This document shows positions 43,474 to 51,834 of a DNA stretch of 64,000 bases, piece by piece. Numbering within the stretch: the first letter of the stretch is position 1; each line of letters opens with the position of its first letter. The notes under the pieces were generated by a model, which was not told where the DNA came from, ran no database searches, and saw only the letters and a list, made by a program, of their open reading frames with translations. Position numbers and translations under genes: made by a program. Source of the stretch: Nocardia coubleae NBRC 108252 (GTDB lineage: Bacteria; Actinomycetota; Actinomycetes; Mycobacteriales; Mycobacteriaceae); the NCBI RefSeq assembly GCF_001612805.1, contig NZ_BDBD01000011.1, positions 558,001 to 622,000 on the forward strand, in the 5' to 3' direction.

Positions 43474-44988
43474 ATGAGCCAGACCCTCTATATCGATGGC
43501 ACCTGGCGCGCGGCCGCGTCCGGTCTGACCCGCGAGATCCGCTGTCCGGCGGACGATTCCGTGGTCGGCACCGTCGCCGAGGCGGGCGCGGAGGACACCG
43601 AGGCCGCCATCGCCGCCGCCCGGCGCGCCTTCGACGACGGACCGTGGCGCACCACCACGGCCGGTGAACGCGGCGATCTGCTGCTCGACATCGCCGACGC
43701 GATCGAGGGCAGACGCGAACAGTTCGTCGGCGCCGAGACCTTGGACACGGGCAAACGGCCCTACGAGTCCGAGATCGACATGACCGATATCGAGAACTGC
43801 TTCCGGTACTTCGGCAAGCTCGCCGCCGAGGACGCGGGCCGGGTGGTCGACGCGGGCAACGCCGACATCGATTCGCGCATCGTCTACGAACCGGTCGGGG
43901 TGTGCGGGCTCATCACGCCGTGGAACTATCCGCTGCTGCAGGCCGCCTGGAAGGTGGCACCGGCGCTGGCCGCGGGCAACACCTTCGTGCTCAAGCCCGC
44001 CGAACTCACCCCGCACACCGCGATCCTGCTGATGACCGTCCTCGACGACCTCGGGGTGCCGCCTGGCGTGGCCAATCTCGTCCTCGGCGCCGGGCCGACC
44101 GCGGGCGCTCCTTTGTCGGCCCATCCGGACGTGGACCTCGTCTCGTTCACCGGCGGACTGTCCACGGGTCGCGTCATCGCCCGTGAGGCGGCGGCGACGG
44201 TGAAGAAGGTGGCCCTCGAGTTGGGCGGCAAGAACCCGAACATCATCTTCGCCGATGCCTGCGACACCGACGAGCGCCTCAGCGCCTGTGTCGACAACGC
44301 CCTCAACGCGGCGTTCCTGCACTCCGGCCAGGTGTGCTCGGCCGGGGCGCGACTGGTGATCGAAGAGTCGGCGCACGACCGGTTCGTCGACGAACTCGTC
44401 CGCCGCGCCCGCCAGATCCGCCTCGGCCTGCCGTTCGCCGACGGCACCGAGACCGGTCCGCTGATCTCGTCGGCGCATCGCGACAAGGTGCACGCCTATG
44501 TGGAGCAGGCCCGCGCGGACGGGGCCGATATCCGTACCGGCGGTACCTTCGCCGTCGGCGATCAGGGCTCGGGCAGTCTCGACAACGGCTGGTTCTATCT
44601 GCCGACCGTCATCGACCGGGCGAACCGCACGATGGCCTGTGTGCACGACGAGGCGTTCGGCCCGACGGTCACGGTAGAGACGTTCACCACCGAGGAAGAG
44701 GCGATCTCCATCGCCAACGACACCGAATACGGCCTGGCGGGCGCGGTGTGGTCCAGCGATTCGGCGCGGGCGCGGCGGGTGGCGGCCCGGGTGCGCGCGG
44801 GCACGGTGTGGGTCAACGACTTCGGGCCGTATCTGCCGCAGGCGGAGTGGGGCGGGTTCGGCCGGTCCGGTGTCGGCCGCGAACTCGGCCCGTCCGGGTT
44901 GCACGAGTATCGCGAGGCCAAGCACGTGTACGAGAACCTCCGGCCGGGGGTCACCGGCTGGTTCGAGCTGCGGGAGGACCAGCGGTGA
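43474..44988 (+). CDS. betB: Betaine-aldehyde-type aldehyde dehydrogenase
   Basis: NAD(P)-dependent aldehyde dehydrogenase of 504 residues. Visible are the Asn in TPWNYP (near 148), the general-base Glu in LELGGKNPN (near 250), and the catalytic Cys in HSGQVCSAG (near 288). Placed between a BCCT transporter and a choline-dehydrogenase-like gene it should oxidise betaine aldehyde to glycine betaine. The ATG at 43474 follows AAGGGA, ten bases after the transporter stop. Its own stop overlaps the next start as GTGA. Confidence 0.88.
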   Translation: MSQTLYIDGTWRAAASGLTREIRCPADDSVVGTVAEAGAEDTEAAIAAARRAFDDGPWRTTTAGERGDLLLDIADAIEGRREQFVGAETLDTGKRPYESEIDMTDIENCFRYFGKLAAEDAGRVVDAGNADIDSRIVYEPVGVCGLITPWNYPLLQAAWKVAPALAAGNTFVLKPAELTPHTAILLMTVLDDLGVPPGVANLVLGAGPTAGAPLSAHPDVDLVSFTGGLSTGRVIAREAAATVKKVALELGGKNPNIIFADACDTDERLSACVDNALNAAFLHSGQVCSAGARLVIEESAHDRFVDELVRRARQIRLGLPFADGTETGPLISSAHRDKVHAYVEQARADGADIRTGGTFAVGDQGSGSLDNGWFYLPTVIDRANRTMACVHDEAFGPTVTVETFTTEEEAISIANDTEYGLAGAVWSSDSARARRVAARVRAGTVWVNDFGPYLPQAEWGGFGRSGVGRELGPSGLHEYREAKHVYENLRPGVTGWFELREDQR

Positions 44989-46538
44989 ATTCCTACGACT
45001 ACGTGATCGTCGGCGCCGGTTCGGCGGGCGCTGCGGTGGCCGCTCGTCTCTCGGAGGATCCGTCGGTGACGGTGTGCTTGCTCGAGGCGGGTCCGTCCGA
45101 TGTCGACGATCCGGCGATCCTTCGCCTGGATCGCTGGATGGAGCTGCTGGAATCCGGCTACGACTGGGACTACCCGATCGAGCCGCAGGAGAACGGCAAT
45201 TCGTTCATGCGCCATGCCAGGGCCAAGGTGCTCGGCGGCTGTTCGTCGCACAACAGCTGCATCGCGTTCTGGGCGCCGCGCGAGGACCTGGACAGCTGGG
45301 AACGCGAGCACGGCGCGACCGGTTGGGGGGCGGACTCGGTGTACCGGCTCTACAGCCGGATCGAAACCAACGATGCTCCCGGCGAGCACCACGGTCGCAG
45401 CGGGCCGGTGAACATCATGACGGTGCCACCGAACGACCCCTGTGGTGTGGCGGTGCTCGACGCCTGCGCGGAGGTCGGGATTCCGCGTGCGGAGTTCAAT
45501 GCCGATCGCACAGTTGTCAACGGCGCCAACTTCTTCCAGATCAACAGCCGCACCGACGGCACCCGATCCTCGTCGTCGGTGAGCTACCTGCACCCGATTC
45601 TCGACCGGCCGAATCTCACCATTCGGACGGGTGCGTGGGCCAAGCGGATCCTCATCGAGGACGGGCGCGCGGTCGGTGTGGAGTACACCGACAACGCCTT
45701 CGGCCGCGCGACCCGGGTCACCGCCGAGCGGGAGGTGATCGTCTCGGCCGGGGCCATCGACTCGCCGAAGCTGCTGATGCTCTCGGGTATCGGTCCGGCG
45801 GATCACCTGCGGGAGAACGGAATCGACGTGGTGGTCGACTCTCCCGGTGTCGGTGCGCACCTGCAGGACCACCCCGAGGGGGTGATCGGGTTCGAGACGA
45901 AACAGCCGATGGTGCGCAGCTCGACGCAATGGTGGGAGGCGGGCATCTTCACCACCACCGTCGACGGGCTCGACCGGCCCGACCTGATGATGCACTACGG
46001 CAGTGTCCCCTTCGACATGCATACGCTGCGCCAGGGTTACCCGACGGCCGAGAACACCTTCTGCCTCACCCCCAATGTCACCCACGCCCGCTCGCGCGGC
46101 ACCGTGCGGTTGCGCTCGCGCGACTTCCGCGACAAGCCTCGGGTGGACCCGCGCTACTTCACCGACGCCGAGGGCCACGACATGCGGGTGATGATCGCGG
46201 GGCTGCGCAAGGCTCGCGAGATCGCTTCCGCCGCAGCGCTTTCGGAATGGGTGGAACGGGAACTGTATCCGGGTCCGCAGGCCGAGACCGATGCCGAACT
46301 GGCCGACTACATCCGGCGCACCCACAACACCGTGTACCACCCCGTCGGCACCGTGCGGATGGGCGGACCGGATGATCCGATGAGCCCGCTCGACCCGGAG
46401 CTGCGGGTCAAGGGCATCGAGGGACTGCGCGTGGCCGACGCCTCGGTGTTCCCGGCGCACACCACGGTGAACCCGAACATCACCGTCATGCTGGTCGGCG
46501 AGCGGTGCGCAGAACTGGTGGCTGCCGACCGGAAGTAG
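44985..46538 (+). CDS. betA: GMC oxidoreductase, choline-dehydrogenase type
   Basis: FAD enzyme of 517 residues of the glucose-methanol-choline family. The N-terminal DYVIVGAGSAGAAVAARL binds FAD, GGCSSHNSC and SAGAIDSPKLLMLSGIG are the two GMC signatures, and the C-terminal catalytic His/Asn pair is seen in YHPVGTVRMG and TVNPNITVMLVG. Together with betB and the BCCT gene it forms a choline-to-betaine pathway: uptake, oxidation to the aldehyde, then to betaine. The GTG at 44985 overlaps the betB stop. The gene ends against the convergent HxlR gene. Confidence 0.88.
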   Translation: MNSYDYVIVGAGSAGAAVAARLSEDPSVTVCLLEAGPSDVDDPAILRLDRWMELLESGYDWDYPIEPQENGNSFMRHARAKVLGGCSSHNSCIAFWAPREDLDSWEREHGATGWGADSVYRLYSRIETNDAPGEHHGRSGPVNIMTVPPNDPCGVAVLDACAEVGIPRAEFNADRTVVNGANFFQINSRTDGTRSSSSVSYLHPILDRPNLTIRTGAWAKRILIEDGRAVGVEYTDNAFGRATRVTAEREVIVSAGAIDSPKLLMLSGIGPADHLRENGIDVVVDSPGVGAHLQDHPEGVIGFETKQPMVRSSTQWWEAGIFTTTVDGLDRPDLMMHYGSVPFDMHTLRQGYPTAENTFCLTPNVTHARSRGTVRLRSRDFRDKPRVDPRYFTDAEGHDMRVMIAGLRKAREIASAAALSEWVERELYPGPQAETDAELADYIRRTHNTVYHPVGTVRMGGPDDPMSPLDPELRVKGIEGLRVADASVFPAHTTVNPNITVMLVGERCAELVAADRK

Positions 46539-46539
46539 T

Positions 46540-46998
46540 TCACCCGCAGTCCACTCGCCGCACTTCGGTGGTGGCGGCGGTGACGACCGCGCCTGCCCGA
46601 TCGCGCGGGCGTAGTTCGGCGAGTGGCCGGCCGTCGCGGTCCACGAGCGTCGAGCGGGGCTCGTCGTCGGCGAAGGCATGACTCTCCCCCCACTGCCGCA
46701 GCGCGACGACGACGGTGAACAGGTCCCGCCCCGCCGGCGTCAACTCGTAGACGTACCGTTTGCCGCTCGCGGTCGCGCTGGTGCCGAGGATGCCGTCGTC
46801 GACGAGTCGGCGCAGGCGGTCGGCGAGGATATTGCGCGCGATCCCGAGCCGCTGTCGCAACTCGGTGAACGACGCCGACCCTTCCATGGCATCCCGCACG
46901 ATGAGCAGACTCCACCGATCACCCACCAGGTCGACAGTTCGCGCCACCGGGCAGGTGGCATCGGTCCATTCGCGGTCGACACGGACCGTCGGAGCCAT
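46540..46998 (-). CDS. HxlR family regulator
   Basis: Winged-helix repressor of 152 residues. The N-terminal signature CPVARTVDLVGDRWSLLIVRDAM and the wing (DDGILGTSATASGKRYVYELT, about 78-98) are typical of HxlR, with a C-terminal extension after GESHAF. The ATG at 46998 follows AGGAGG at ideal spacing. It is divergent from the MFS gene at 47083 and shares a palindrome with it (47015-47031). Members sense aldehydes, disulfide stress or quinones; the ligand here is unknown. Confidence 0.87.
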   Translation of the reverse strand: MAPTVRVDREWTDATCPVARTVDLVGDRWSLLIVRDAMEGSASFTELRQRLGIARNILADRLRRLVDDGILGTSATASGKRYVYELTPAGRDLFTVVVALRQWGESHAFADDEPRSTLVDRDGRPLAELRPRDRAGAVVTAATTEVRRVDCG

Positions 46999-47014
46999 GG
47001 GCCACCTCCTAATA

Positions 47015-47031
47015 GGTTGCAATTCGAAACC
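47015..47031. promoter_or_regulatory. Operator between HxlR and MFS genes
   Basis: A 17-bp imperfect palindrome of the form GGTT-N9-AACC with further matching inner bases (GGTTGC and GAAACC), placed 17 bases upstream of the HxlR start. A partial second copy (TTTGGTTTC) lies near 47050. It fits a dimeric winged-helix regulator that controls both genes. Confidence 0.5.
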
Positions 47032-47082
47032 ATTATTGCCTACCTTTGATTTGGTTTCATTTTGCTACTCTTTGGAGGTCCG

Positions 47083-48309
47083 GTGGGTACACGACTGACG
47101 CGAGCACAACGGGTGATGCTGGCGGTGGTGTGCGCCGCGGCGGTCTCCACGATCTACGCGATCCAGCCCGTTCTCGCCGTGGCGGGTGCGGAATTGGGGC
47201 TGTCGCCGCAGTCGTCGGGCGTCCTGATCGCCGCCGGGCAGATCGGGTATTTCGCCGGGCTGATTCTGCTGGTCCCACTCGGTGACCTGGTGAACCGCCG
47301 TCGGCTCATCGGCGGCATGCTCGCGCTCACCTCGGTCGGGGCCGCGATCACCGCCGTCGCGCCCACCGGTGTCGTCGCGGTCGCCGGGCTCGCGGTCGCC
47401 GGGGTGTTCGCGGTCGTCGTCCAGGTGACCGTGGCATATGTCGCCGCCGTTTCCGCGCCCGGTGAACGGGGCCGCAATATCGGCGCCGTCACCTCCGGTG
47501 TGGTGATCGGCATCCTCGGGGTCCGTGTCGTCGCGGGTCTGCTGGGTGACACGCTCGGCTGGCGGGCGGCCTATGCGTTGCTCGCGGTGCTCTGCGCGAC
47601 GCTCGCCGTCCGCACCCGGAAGGTTCTAAGTCCGGACGTCAGAGCCCGCGAAAATCGGTACACCCAGGTGCTGCGGTCCACGGGACGGCTGGTGACCACG
47701 GACCGGCTGTTTCTGAGCCGGGGCTCGATCACCTTCTTCGTCTTCGCGTCGTTCGGATCGCTGTGGAGCGGCCTCGCGCTTCCTCTCGCCGCGCATCCCT
47801 GGTCGTTGGGTACGACCGAGATCGGGCTGTTCGGGTTGTTCGGTCTCGCGGGCGCCCTCGGCGCGGGCCGGGCCGGCCGGTGGGCCGATGCCGGTCACGC
47901 GCAGCGTGTCACCGGCTCGGCCCTGCTGGTGCTCGCCGTGTCCTGGTTGTTCATCGCGCGGACCGGGACAGCGGTACTGCTCGTCGCCGGCATCGTTCTG
48001 CTCGATTTCGCCGTCCAGGCTGTGCATGTGAGCAGTCAGCATGTGCTGACCACCGCACATCCCGACCGCGCGGGCAGCGTCATCGGTGCCTACATGGCCT
48101 TCTACTCACTGGGCTCCGCACTCGGCGCGGTCACCACGACGTGGGCTTACACCGTGTGGGGATGGCAGGCGTCCTGCCTGTTCGGCGCGCTCTACGCCCT
48201 GGCCGGGTTCGCCGTGTGGGCGGCGGCCCAGCTCTCACGCGTCGGCGTCACGGCCACGCCCGAATCACCCTGGGCGCCGGTGGGATGCGCTGTCGCCCAC
48301 CGAAAATAA
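47083..48309 (+). CDS. MFS transporter
   Basis: Efflux-type carrier of 408 residues with 12 helices; the loop after helix 2 is LGDLVNRRRLIGG, the DHA1 type, and the N-terminal helices read TIYAIQPVLAVAGAELGLSP, typical of AraJ/YdhP-like permeases. The GTG at 47083 follows GGAGG; the longer frame starts before the binding site. Divergent HxlR control suggests a stress-induced exporter. The substrate is unknown. Confidence 0.86.
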   Translation: MGTRLTRAQRVMLAVVCAAAVSTIYAIQPVLAVAGAELGLSPQSSGVLIAAGQIGYFAGLILLVPLGDLVNRRRLIGGMLALTSVGAAITAVAPTGVVAVAGLAVAGVFAVVVQVTVAYVAAVSAPGERGRNIGAVTSGVVIGILGVRVVAGLLGDTLGWRAAYALLAVLCATLAVRTRKVLSPDVRARENRYTQVLRSTGRLVTTDRLFLSRGSITFFVFASFGSLWSGLALPLAAHPWSLGTTEIGLFGLFGLAGALGAGRAGRWADAGHAQRVTGSALLVLAVSWLFIARTGTAVLLVAGIVLLDFAVQAVHVSSQHVLTTAHPDRAGSVIGAYMAFYSLGSALGAVTTTWAYTVWGWQASCLFGALYALAGFAVWAAAQLSRVGVTATPESPWAPVGCAVAHRK

Positions 48310-48552
48310 ATGAGCCGACATTTCGGACACGGTGTGTCACCATGATTCACACGAGGCCGACATCGCACCAGACGAGACCGGCAGAGCACGCTGAGAGGAG
48401 GAGACGACCGTGAAACCAGCTGTACGACAGCATGATTCGAAGCCCGGATATCAGAGCACCGGACATCGCAGCGCCGAGATACGCGAAGCCGGTCGTCTCC
48501 CCATCGCGCACTGAGCGTACCCACCTCTCCCTTCCGCTCGCTTCTTCGAAAC

Positions 48553-49107
48553 ATGGTGATTCCGATGATGATTCGTCATGCCGTCGTCCCGACGGCTCCC
48601 GCCGCCGACAACTGGATACACAGCCGCGTGCTGGTGCTCAACGCCAGCTACGAGGCGCTCGACGAGATCACCGCCGATCGGGCGGTGACACTGCTGCTGA
48701 GCGGTGCCGCCGAATCCGTCATCGACCGGGTGCCGCGTTTCCCGATCCGATCGCAGCGGCTCGAGGTGGCGTTGCCGGAGACGATCCGGTTGCTGCGCTA
48801 CGTGTACCTGGCGCATGTGCGACCGATCGGCGAGGACAGCCGCGCCACCCTGGCCGGTGTACTGCGCCGCGACAAGCACCGCTGCGGCTACTGCGCGAAC
48901 TGGGCGGCCACCGTCGACCACATTCGCCCGCGCAGCCGGGGCGGCCCCAACACGTGGGGCAACCTCGTCGCCTGCTGCGCACCCTGCAATACGACCAAGG
49001 CCGACCGCACCCCCGAAGAGGCGGGGATGCGGTTGCTGTGGGAGCCCAAGGCCCCCGACCCCCTCGCCAGCACACAGCGCCGGATCTGGAAGGAGTACGC
49101 GCCGTGA
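48553..49107 (+). CDS. HNH endonuclease domain protein
   Basis: A 184-residue protein with a C-terminal HNH nuclease fold: RDKHRCGYCANWA (first zinc pair), TVDHIRPRSRGG (the catalytic His in DHI) and NTWGNLVACCAPCNTTKADR (Asn and second zinc pair). The N-terminal 75 residues (RVLVLNASYEALDEITADRAVTLLLSG) are the typical partner domain of actinobacterial stand-alone HNH proteins. Its stop overlaps the start of a WhiB-like gene (GTGA at 49104). The start is uncertain between ATG 48553 and the in-frame ATGs a few codons later. A housekeeping or DNA-repair role is more likely than restriction. Confidence 0.82.
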   Translation: MVIPMMIRHAVVPTAPAADNWIHSRVLVLNASYEALDEITADRAVTLLLSGAAESVIDRVPRFPIRSQRLEVALPETIRLLRYVYLAHVRPIGEDSRATLAGVLRRDKHRCGYCANWAATVDHIRPRSRGGPNTWGNLVACCAPCNTTKADRTPEEAGMRLLWEPKAPDPLASTQRRIWKEYAP

Positions 49108-49349
49108 CCACCGCACTGACCGACCTGCTCACCCTGTCCGATTCCGGTCGGTGGCATCGCGCCGCCTGCCGGGGCGACCCCAACCACGAGGCGTGGTTTC
49201 CGTACCCGTCGCAGGATTTCGACTACGCCCGCCGCATCTGCGCCGGTTGCCCGTTGCTCGCGGGGTGCACCGAGTACGCGGCGCGCACCGGTCAGTCCGG
49301 GGTGTGGGGTGGTCGTGAATACGACCGCGGCCGCGTGATCCGCGAATGA
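49104..49349 (+). CDS. WhiB-like iron-sulfur regulator
   Basis: An 81-residue WhiB-family protein. The four cluster cysteines are at 22, 46, 49 and 55 (ICAGC and GC with the C-x2-C-x5-C spacing), and the GVWGG turn is at 66-70, followed by a short basic end (REYDRGRVIRE). Wbl proteins bind a 4Fe-4S cluster and the primary sigma factor, sensing redox or NO. The GTG is fixed by its overlap with the HNH stop and by AAGGAG 8 bases upstream. A hairpin follows at 49354. The C-terminal basic tail is shorter than in WhiB1-7. Confidence 0.85.
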   Translation: MTTALTDLLTLSDSGRWHRAACRGDPNHEAWFPYPSQDFDYARRICAGCPLLAGCTEYAARTGQSGVWGGREYDRGRVIRE

Positions 49350-49353
49350 CCGA

Positions 49354-49391
49354 CCGGAGGCCGGGTGTCGACCACGACGCCCGGCCTCCGG
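49354..49391 (+). terminator. Hairpin terminator after the WhiB gene
   Basis: CCGGAGGCCGGG (49354-49365) and CCCGGCCTCCGG (49380-49391) pair perfectly over 12 bp with a 14-base loop, starting 5 bases after the WhiB stop. There is no T-tract. It separates the HNH/WhiB pair from the vWA gene. Confidence 0.65.
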
Positions 49392-49462
49392 CTGTGAGCT
49401 GCGACGATGCGCCGGGGGATGCGCGGTGCGCCGCCCCGGCGACGAGTCCTTAAACTTGCCGC

Positions 49463-51130
49463 GTGGGTACACATCGCAGCGGGACCAGATCTCGACGTAT
49501 CAGCAAAGGTCCGGTTATCGCGGCATCGGTGCTCGTGCTCGTACTCGTGGCCGTGTTCGCCTGGTTCCAGTTGCGCGATCGTGCCGCCGAATCCGATGTG
49601 GCCGCGGCGGCGGAATGTGTGGAGGGGCCCGCCGCCCTCGATGTCACCGTCGACCCGGCCGTGGCCGGTCCGGTGCGTGCGGCCGCGGAACGGTTCAACG
49701 CGACAAAGCCGCGCGTGCGCGACCACTGCGCGCGTGTCGAGGTGACGGCCCGGCCGTCGGCGGCGCTCGTCGGCGCGCTGGCCGACACCAGCACCTGGGA
49801 ACCCGGCCTCGGCCCGAAGCCCGGGCTGTGGATCGCCGACTCGAGTCGTTCGATCGAGCTGGTCCGGGTGCCCGGTCTGATCGAGGGCACCCCGGCGTCC
49901 ATCGCGACGAGTCCCATCGTGCTCGCGGTGCCCGATCCGCTGCGCCAGGCACTCGAGCAGCACCAGATCACCTGGGCCGACCTGCCCCGATTGCAGCAGG
50001 GCTCGCTCGACGAGATCGGCTTGAACGGCTGGGGTGGACTGCGGATGGCGCTGCCCCCGGGTGATGCGACCACCGCGGCCGCCGCCGCGATCGGGTCGGC
50101 GGTGTCGGGCACCGACCCGCTCACCGAGCAGGCCGCCGCGTCCGGGCAGGTGGTGGCCGCCATTTCCGGCCTGGCCGCCGCTGCCGAGAAACCCGCCGAC
50201 CTGACCACGGCGATGGCGGGGATCAGCGCGGATCCGGCCGCGAACGATATCCACGCGGTGGCCGCTACCGCCCAGCAACTGGGGACCGGTGGGCTCACTC
50301 CGTTCCGTCCGGCGGGCACCGCGCCGCTGGCCGACTACCCGGCGGCGGTGCTGTCGGGTCCGTGGGTCGACAAGATCCAGAACCTCATCGCCTCGCGCTT
50401 CATCGATTTCCTGCGGGCTCCCGAGCAGGCGGCCGCTTTCGCCGCCGACGGTTTCGGCCCGGCCATCGGTTCGGCGCCCGCGAATCCGGGGAAGGCGGCG
50501 CTCGAGAAGGTGCGCGCCACCATCGACAACCCGGTGCTCGGCGTGAATGCCACTGTGCTGCTCGATGTCTCGTCGTCCATGGGCACCACCGACGGCTCGA
50601 TGACCCGCCTCGCCACGTCGGGCGCCGCGCTCGCCTCGACCCTGCAGGTGATGCCGCCCGACTTCGGGCTCGGCCTGTGGACGTTCGGCAAGAACCTCGA
50701 CGGAACCAACCCCTACCAGGTGAACGTGGCCACCGGCCTGCTCACCGACAGCCAGCGCAATGCCGTGGGATCGGCGGTCACCTCACTGAAGCCGAGCACG
50801 GTGAGTACCGATCAGGCGTATCCGAGTCTGCTCGCCGCCTACCGGGCGGCGGTGGCGAACTACTCCCCCGGCCGCACCAATTCGATTCTGCTCATCACCG
50901 ACGGACCGGACGACGATTCCTCGCTGACCGGTGCCGACCTGCTCGCCCAGATCGCGGCGGCCAACCAGTCCGGCAAGCCGGTGCGGGTGGACATCATCGT
51001 GGTCGGCGGCGAAGGCACCCAGACCTTGCAGGAGTTGTCCGCACAGACGGGCGGCACCTACACCCGGATGCCGACCAGCAACGATCTCGGCTTCGGAACG
51101 GCCGTGGTCAAGGCACTGACCACCCCGTAG
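49463..51130 (+). CDS. Membrane-anchored substrate-binding/vWA domain protein
   Basis: A 555-residue surface protein. A single N-terminal membrane helix (PVIAASVLVLVLVAVFAWF, about 17-36) follows a basic n-region without a cleavage site. Residues about 55-350 read like a solute-binding-type domain (ALDVTVDPAVAGPVRAAAERFN, then VLAVPDPLRQALEQHQITWADL). The C-terminal 190 residues are a von Willebrand A domain with MIDAS DVSSSMG (near 370) and TDGPDDD. It may bind a cell-surface or extracellular ligand in a metal-dependent way; the ligand is unknown. The start is GTG 49463. Confidence 0.78.
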   Translation: MGTHRSGTRSRRISKGPVIAASVLVLVLVAVFAWFQLRDRAAESDVAAAAECVEGPAALDVTVDPAVAGPVRAAAERFNATKPRVRDHCARVEVTARPSAALVGALADTSTWEPGLGPKPGLWIADSSRSIELVRVPGLIEGTPASIATSPIVLAVPDPLRQALEQHQITWADLPRLQQGSLDEIGLNGWGGLRMALPPGDATTAAAAAIGSAVSGTDPLTEQAAASGQVVAAISGLAAAAEKPADLTTAMAGISADPAANDIHAVAATAQQLGTGGLTPFRPAGTAPLADYPAAVLSGPWVDKIQNLIASRFIDFLRAPEQAAAFAADGFGPAIGSAPANPGKAALEKVRATIDNPVLGVNATVLLDVSSSMGTTDGSMTRLATSGAALASTLQVMPPDFGLGLWTFGKNLDGTNPYQVNVATGLLTDSQRNAVGSAVTSLKPSTVSTDQAYPSLLAAYRAAVANYSPGRTNSILLITDGPDDDSSLTGADLLAQIAAANQSGKPVRVDIIVVGGEGTQTLQELSAQTGGTYTRMPTSNDLGFGTAVVKALTTP

Positions 51131-51712
51131 TCAGTCGCCCCAGACGGCCCGTAAAGGGTCGAGCGCCTCGTCCACATAGGCGGCGACGGGGCGGTCGCCG
51201 CCGTCGAGGAACCACTGTTCGAGCGCGGCGAGGTAGCCGAAGATGAGCGCGTTGGTCGCCACCTTGGCCTGCGCCTGGGTGAAGCGGCCGGTCGAGGCGA
51301 GCAGCGGTGACAGCCGCTGGCTGGTGCGGTCGGCCGAGGCATAGGCCGCGCGCCGAACCGAGGGTTCGGTGAAGTGATAGCGCAGGCTGCGCCGCCACGG
51401 GCCGGGTTCGGAGCCCGATTCGTTCGTGCCCGTGTCGTATTCGCGGACGGACCGGATGAGGCTGCCGATCGGATCGCCCGGGTCGACGACCTTCGCCAGC
51501 TGTTCGTCGCTGAGGTTGTCGAACTCGTCGGCGACGATGATGCCCTCCTTGGTGCCGAAGAGCCGGTAGACCGTCGAGGGTGAGACCTCGGCCGCGGCGG
51601 CGATCTCCTCGATGGTGACCGCGGCGAAGCCCTTCGCGTCGAACAGATCGAGGGCGCGTTCCTGAACGGTGTGCATGGCGTTGAGCCGCCAGCGTTCGCG
51701 TAGTCCAGCCAT
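51131..51712 (-). CDS. TetR family regulator of the ABC exporter
   Basis: Repressor of 193 residues; helix-turn-helix AAVTIEEIAAAAEVSPSTVYRLFG (about 30-53), with a helical ligand domain including a Trp (EQWFLDGG). It is divergent from the two-gene ABC transporter at 51835, and the 122-base gap is filled with repeated operator boxes (51730-51817). It is thus the likely repressor of the exporter, released by the transported compound. Confidence 0.88.
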   Translation of the reverse strand: MAGLRERWRLNAMHTVQERALDLFDAKGFAAVTIEEIAAAAEVSPSTVYRLFGTKEGIIVADEFDNLSDEQLAKVVDPGDPIGSLIRSVREYDTGTNESGSEPGPWRRSLRYHFTEPSVRRAAYASADRTSQRLSPLLASTGRFTQAQAKVATNALIFGYLAALEQWFLDGGDRPVAAYVDEALDPLRAVWGD

Positions 51713-51729
51713 GCGGCCAGTTTATCAGG

Positions 51730-51817
51730 AAGTCACTGTCTGGTGACTGTCACTCTCATTTAGACATTGACTGTCTGTAACAACGCTCGTACAGTCGCTG
51801 TCTACAGACAGTGACTT
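51730..51817. promoter_or_regulatory. Operator array between TetR and ABC exporter
   Basis: The outer arms AAGTCACTGTCTG (51730-51742) and CAGACAGTGACTT (51805-51817) are perfect 13-bp inverted repeats. Inside, ACTGTCTG recurs at 51770-51777, extended to ACTGTCTGTA, which is itself inverted as TACAGACAGT at 51803-51812; weaker CTGTC copies lie between. Multiple same-motif sites across the whole gap suggest cooperative TetR binding and possible looping. Confidence 0.65.
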
Positions 51818-51834
51818 TCTGAATCGAGTGTGCG

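Noticed and set aside
41646..43475. 609-codon minus-strand frame opposite the BCCT gene
   Set aside because: Antisense shadow with Arg/His-rich low complexity; the BCCT gene is complete on the plus strand.
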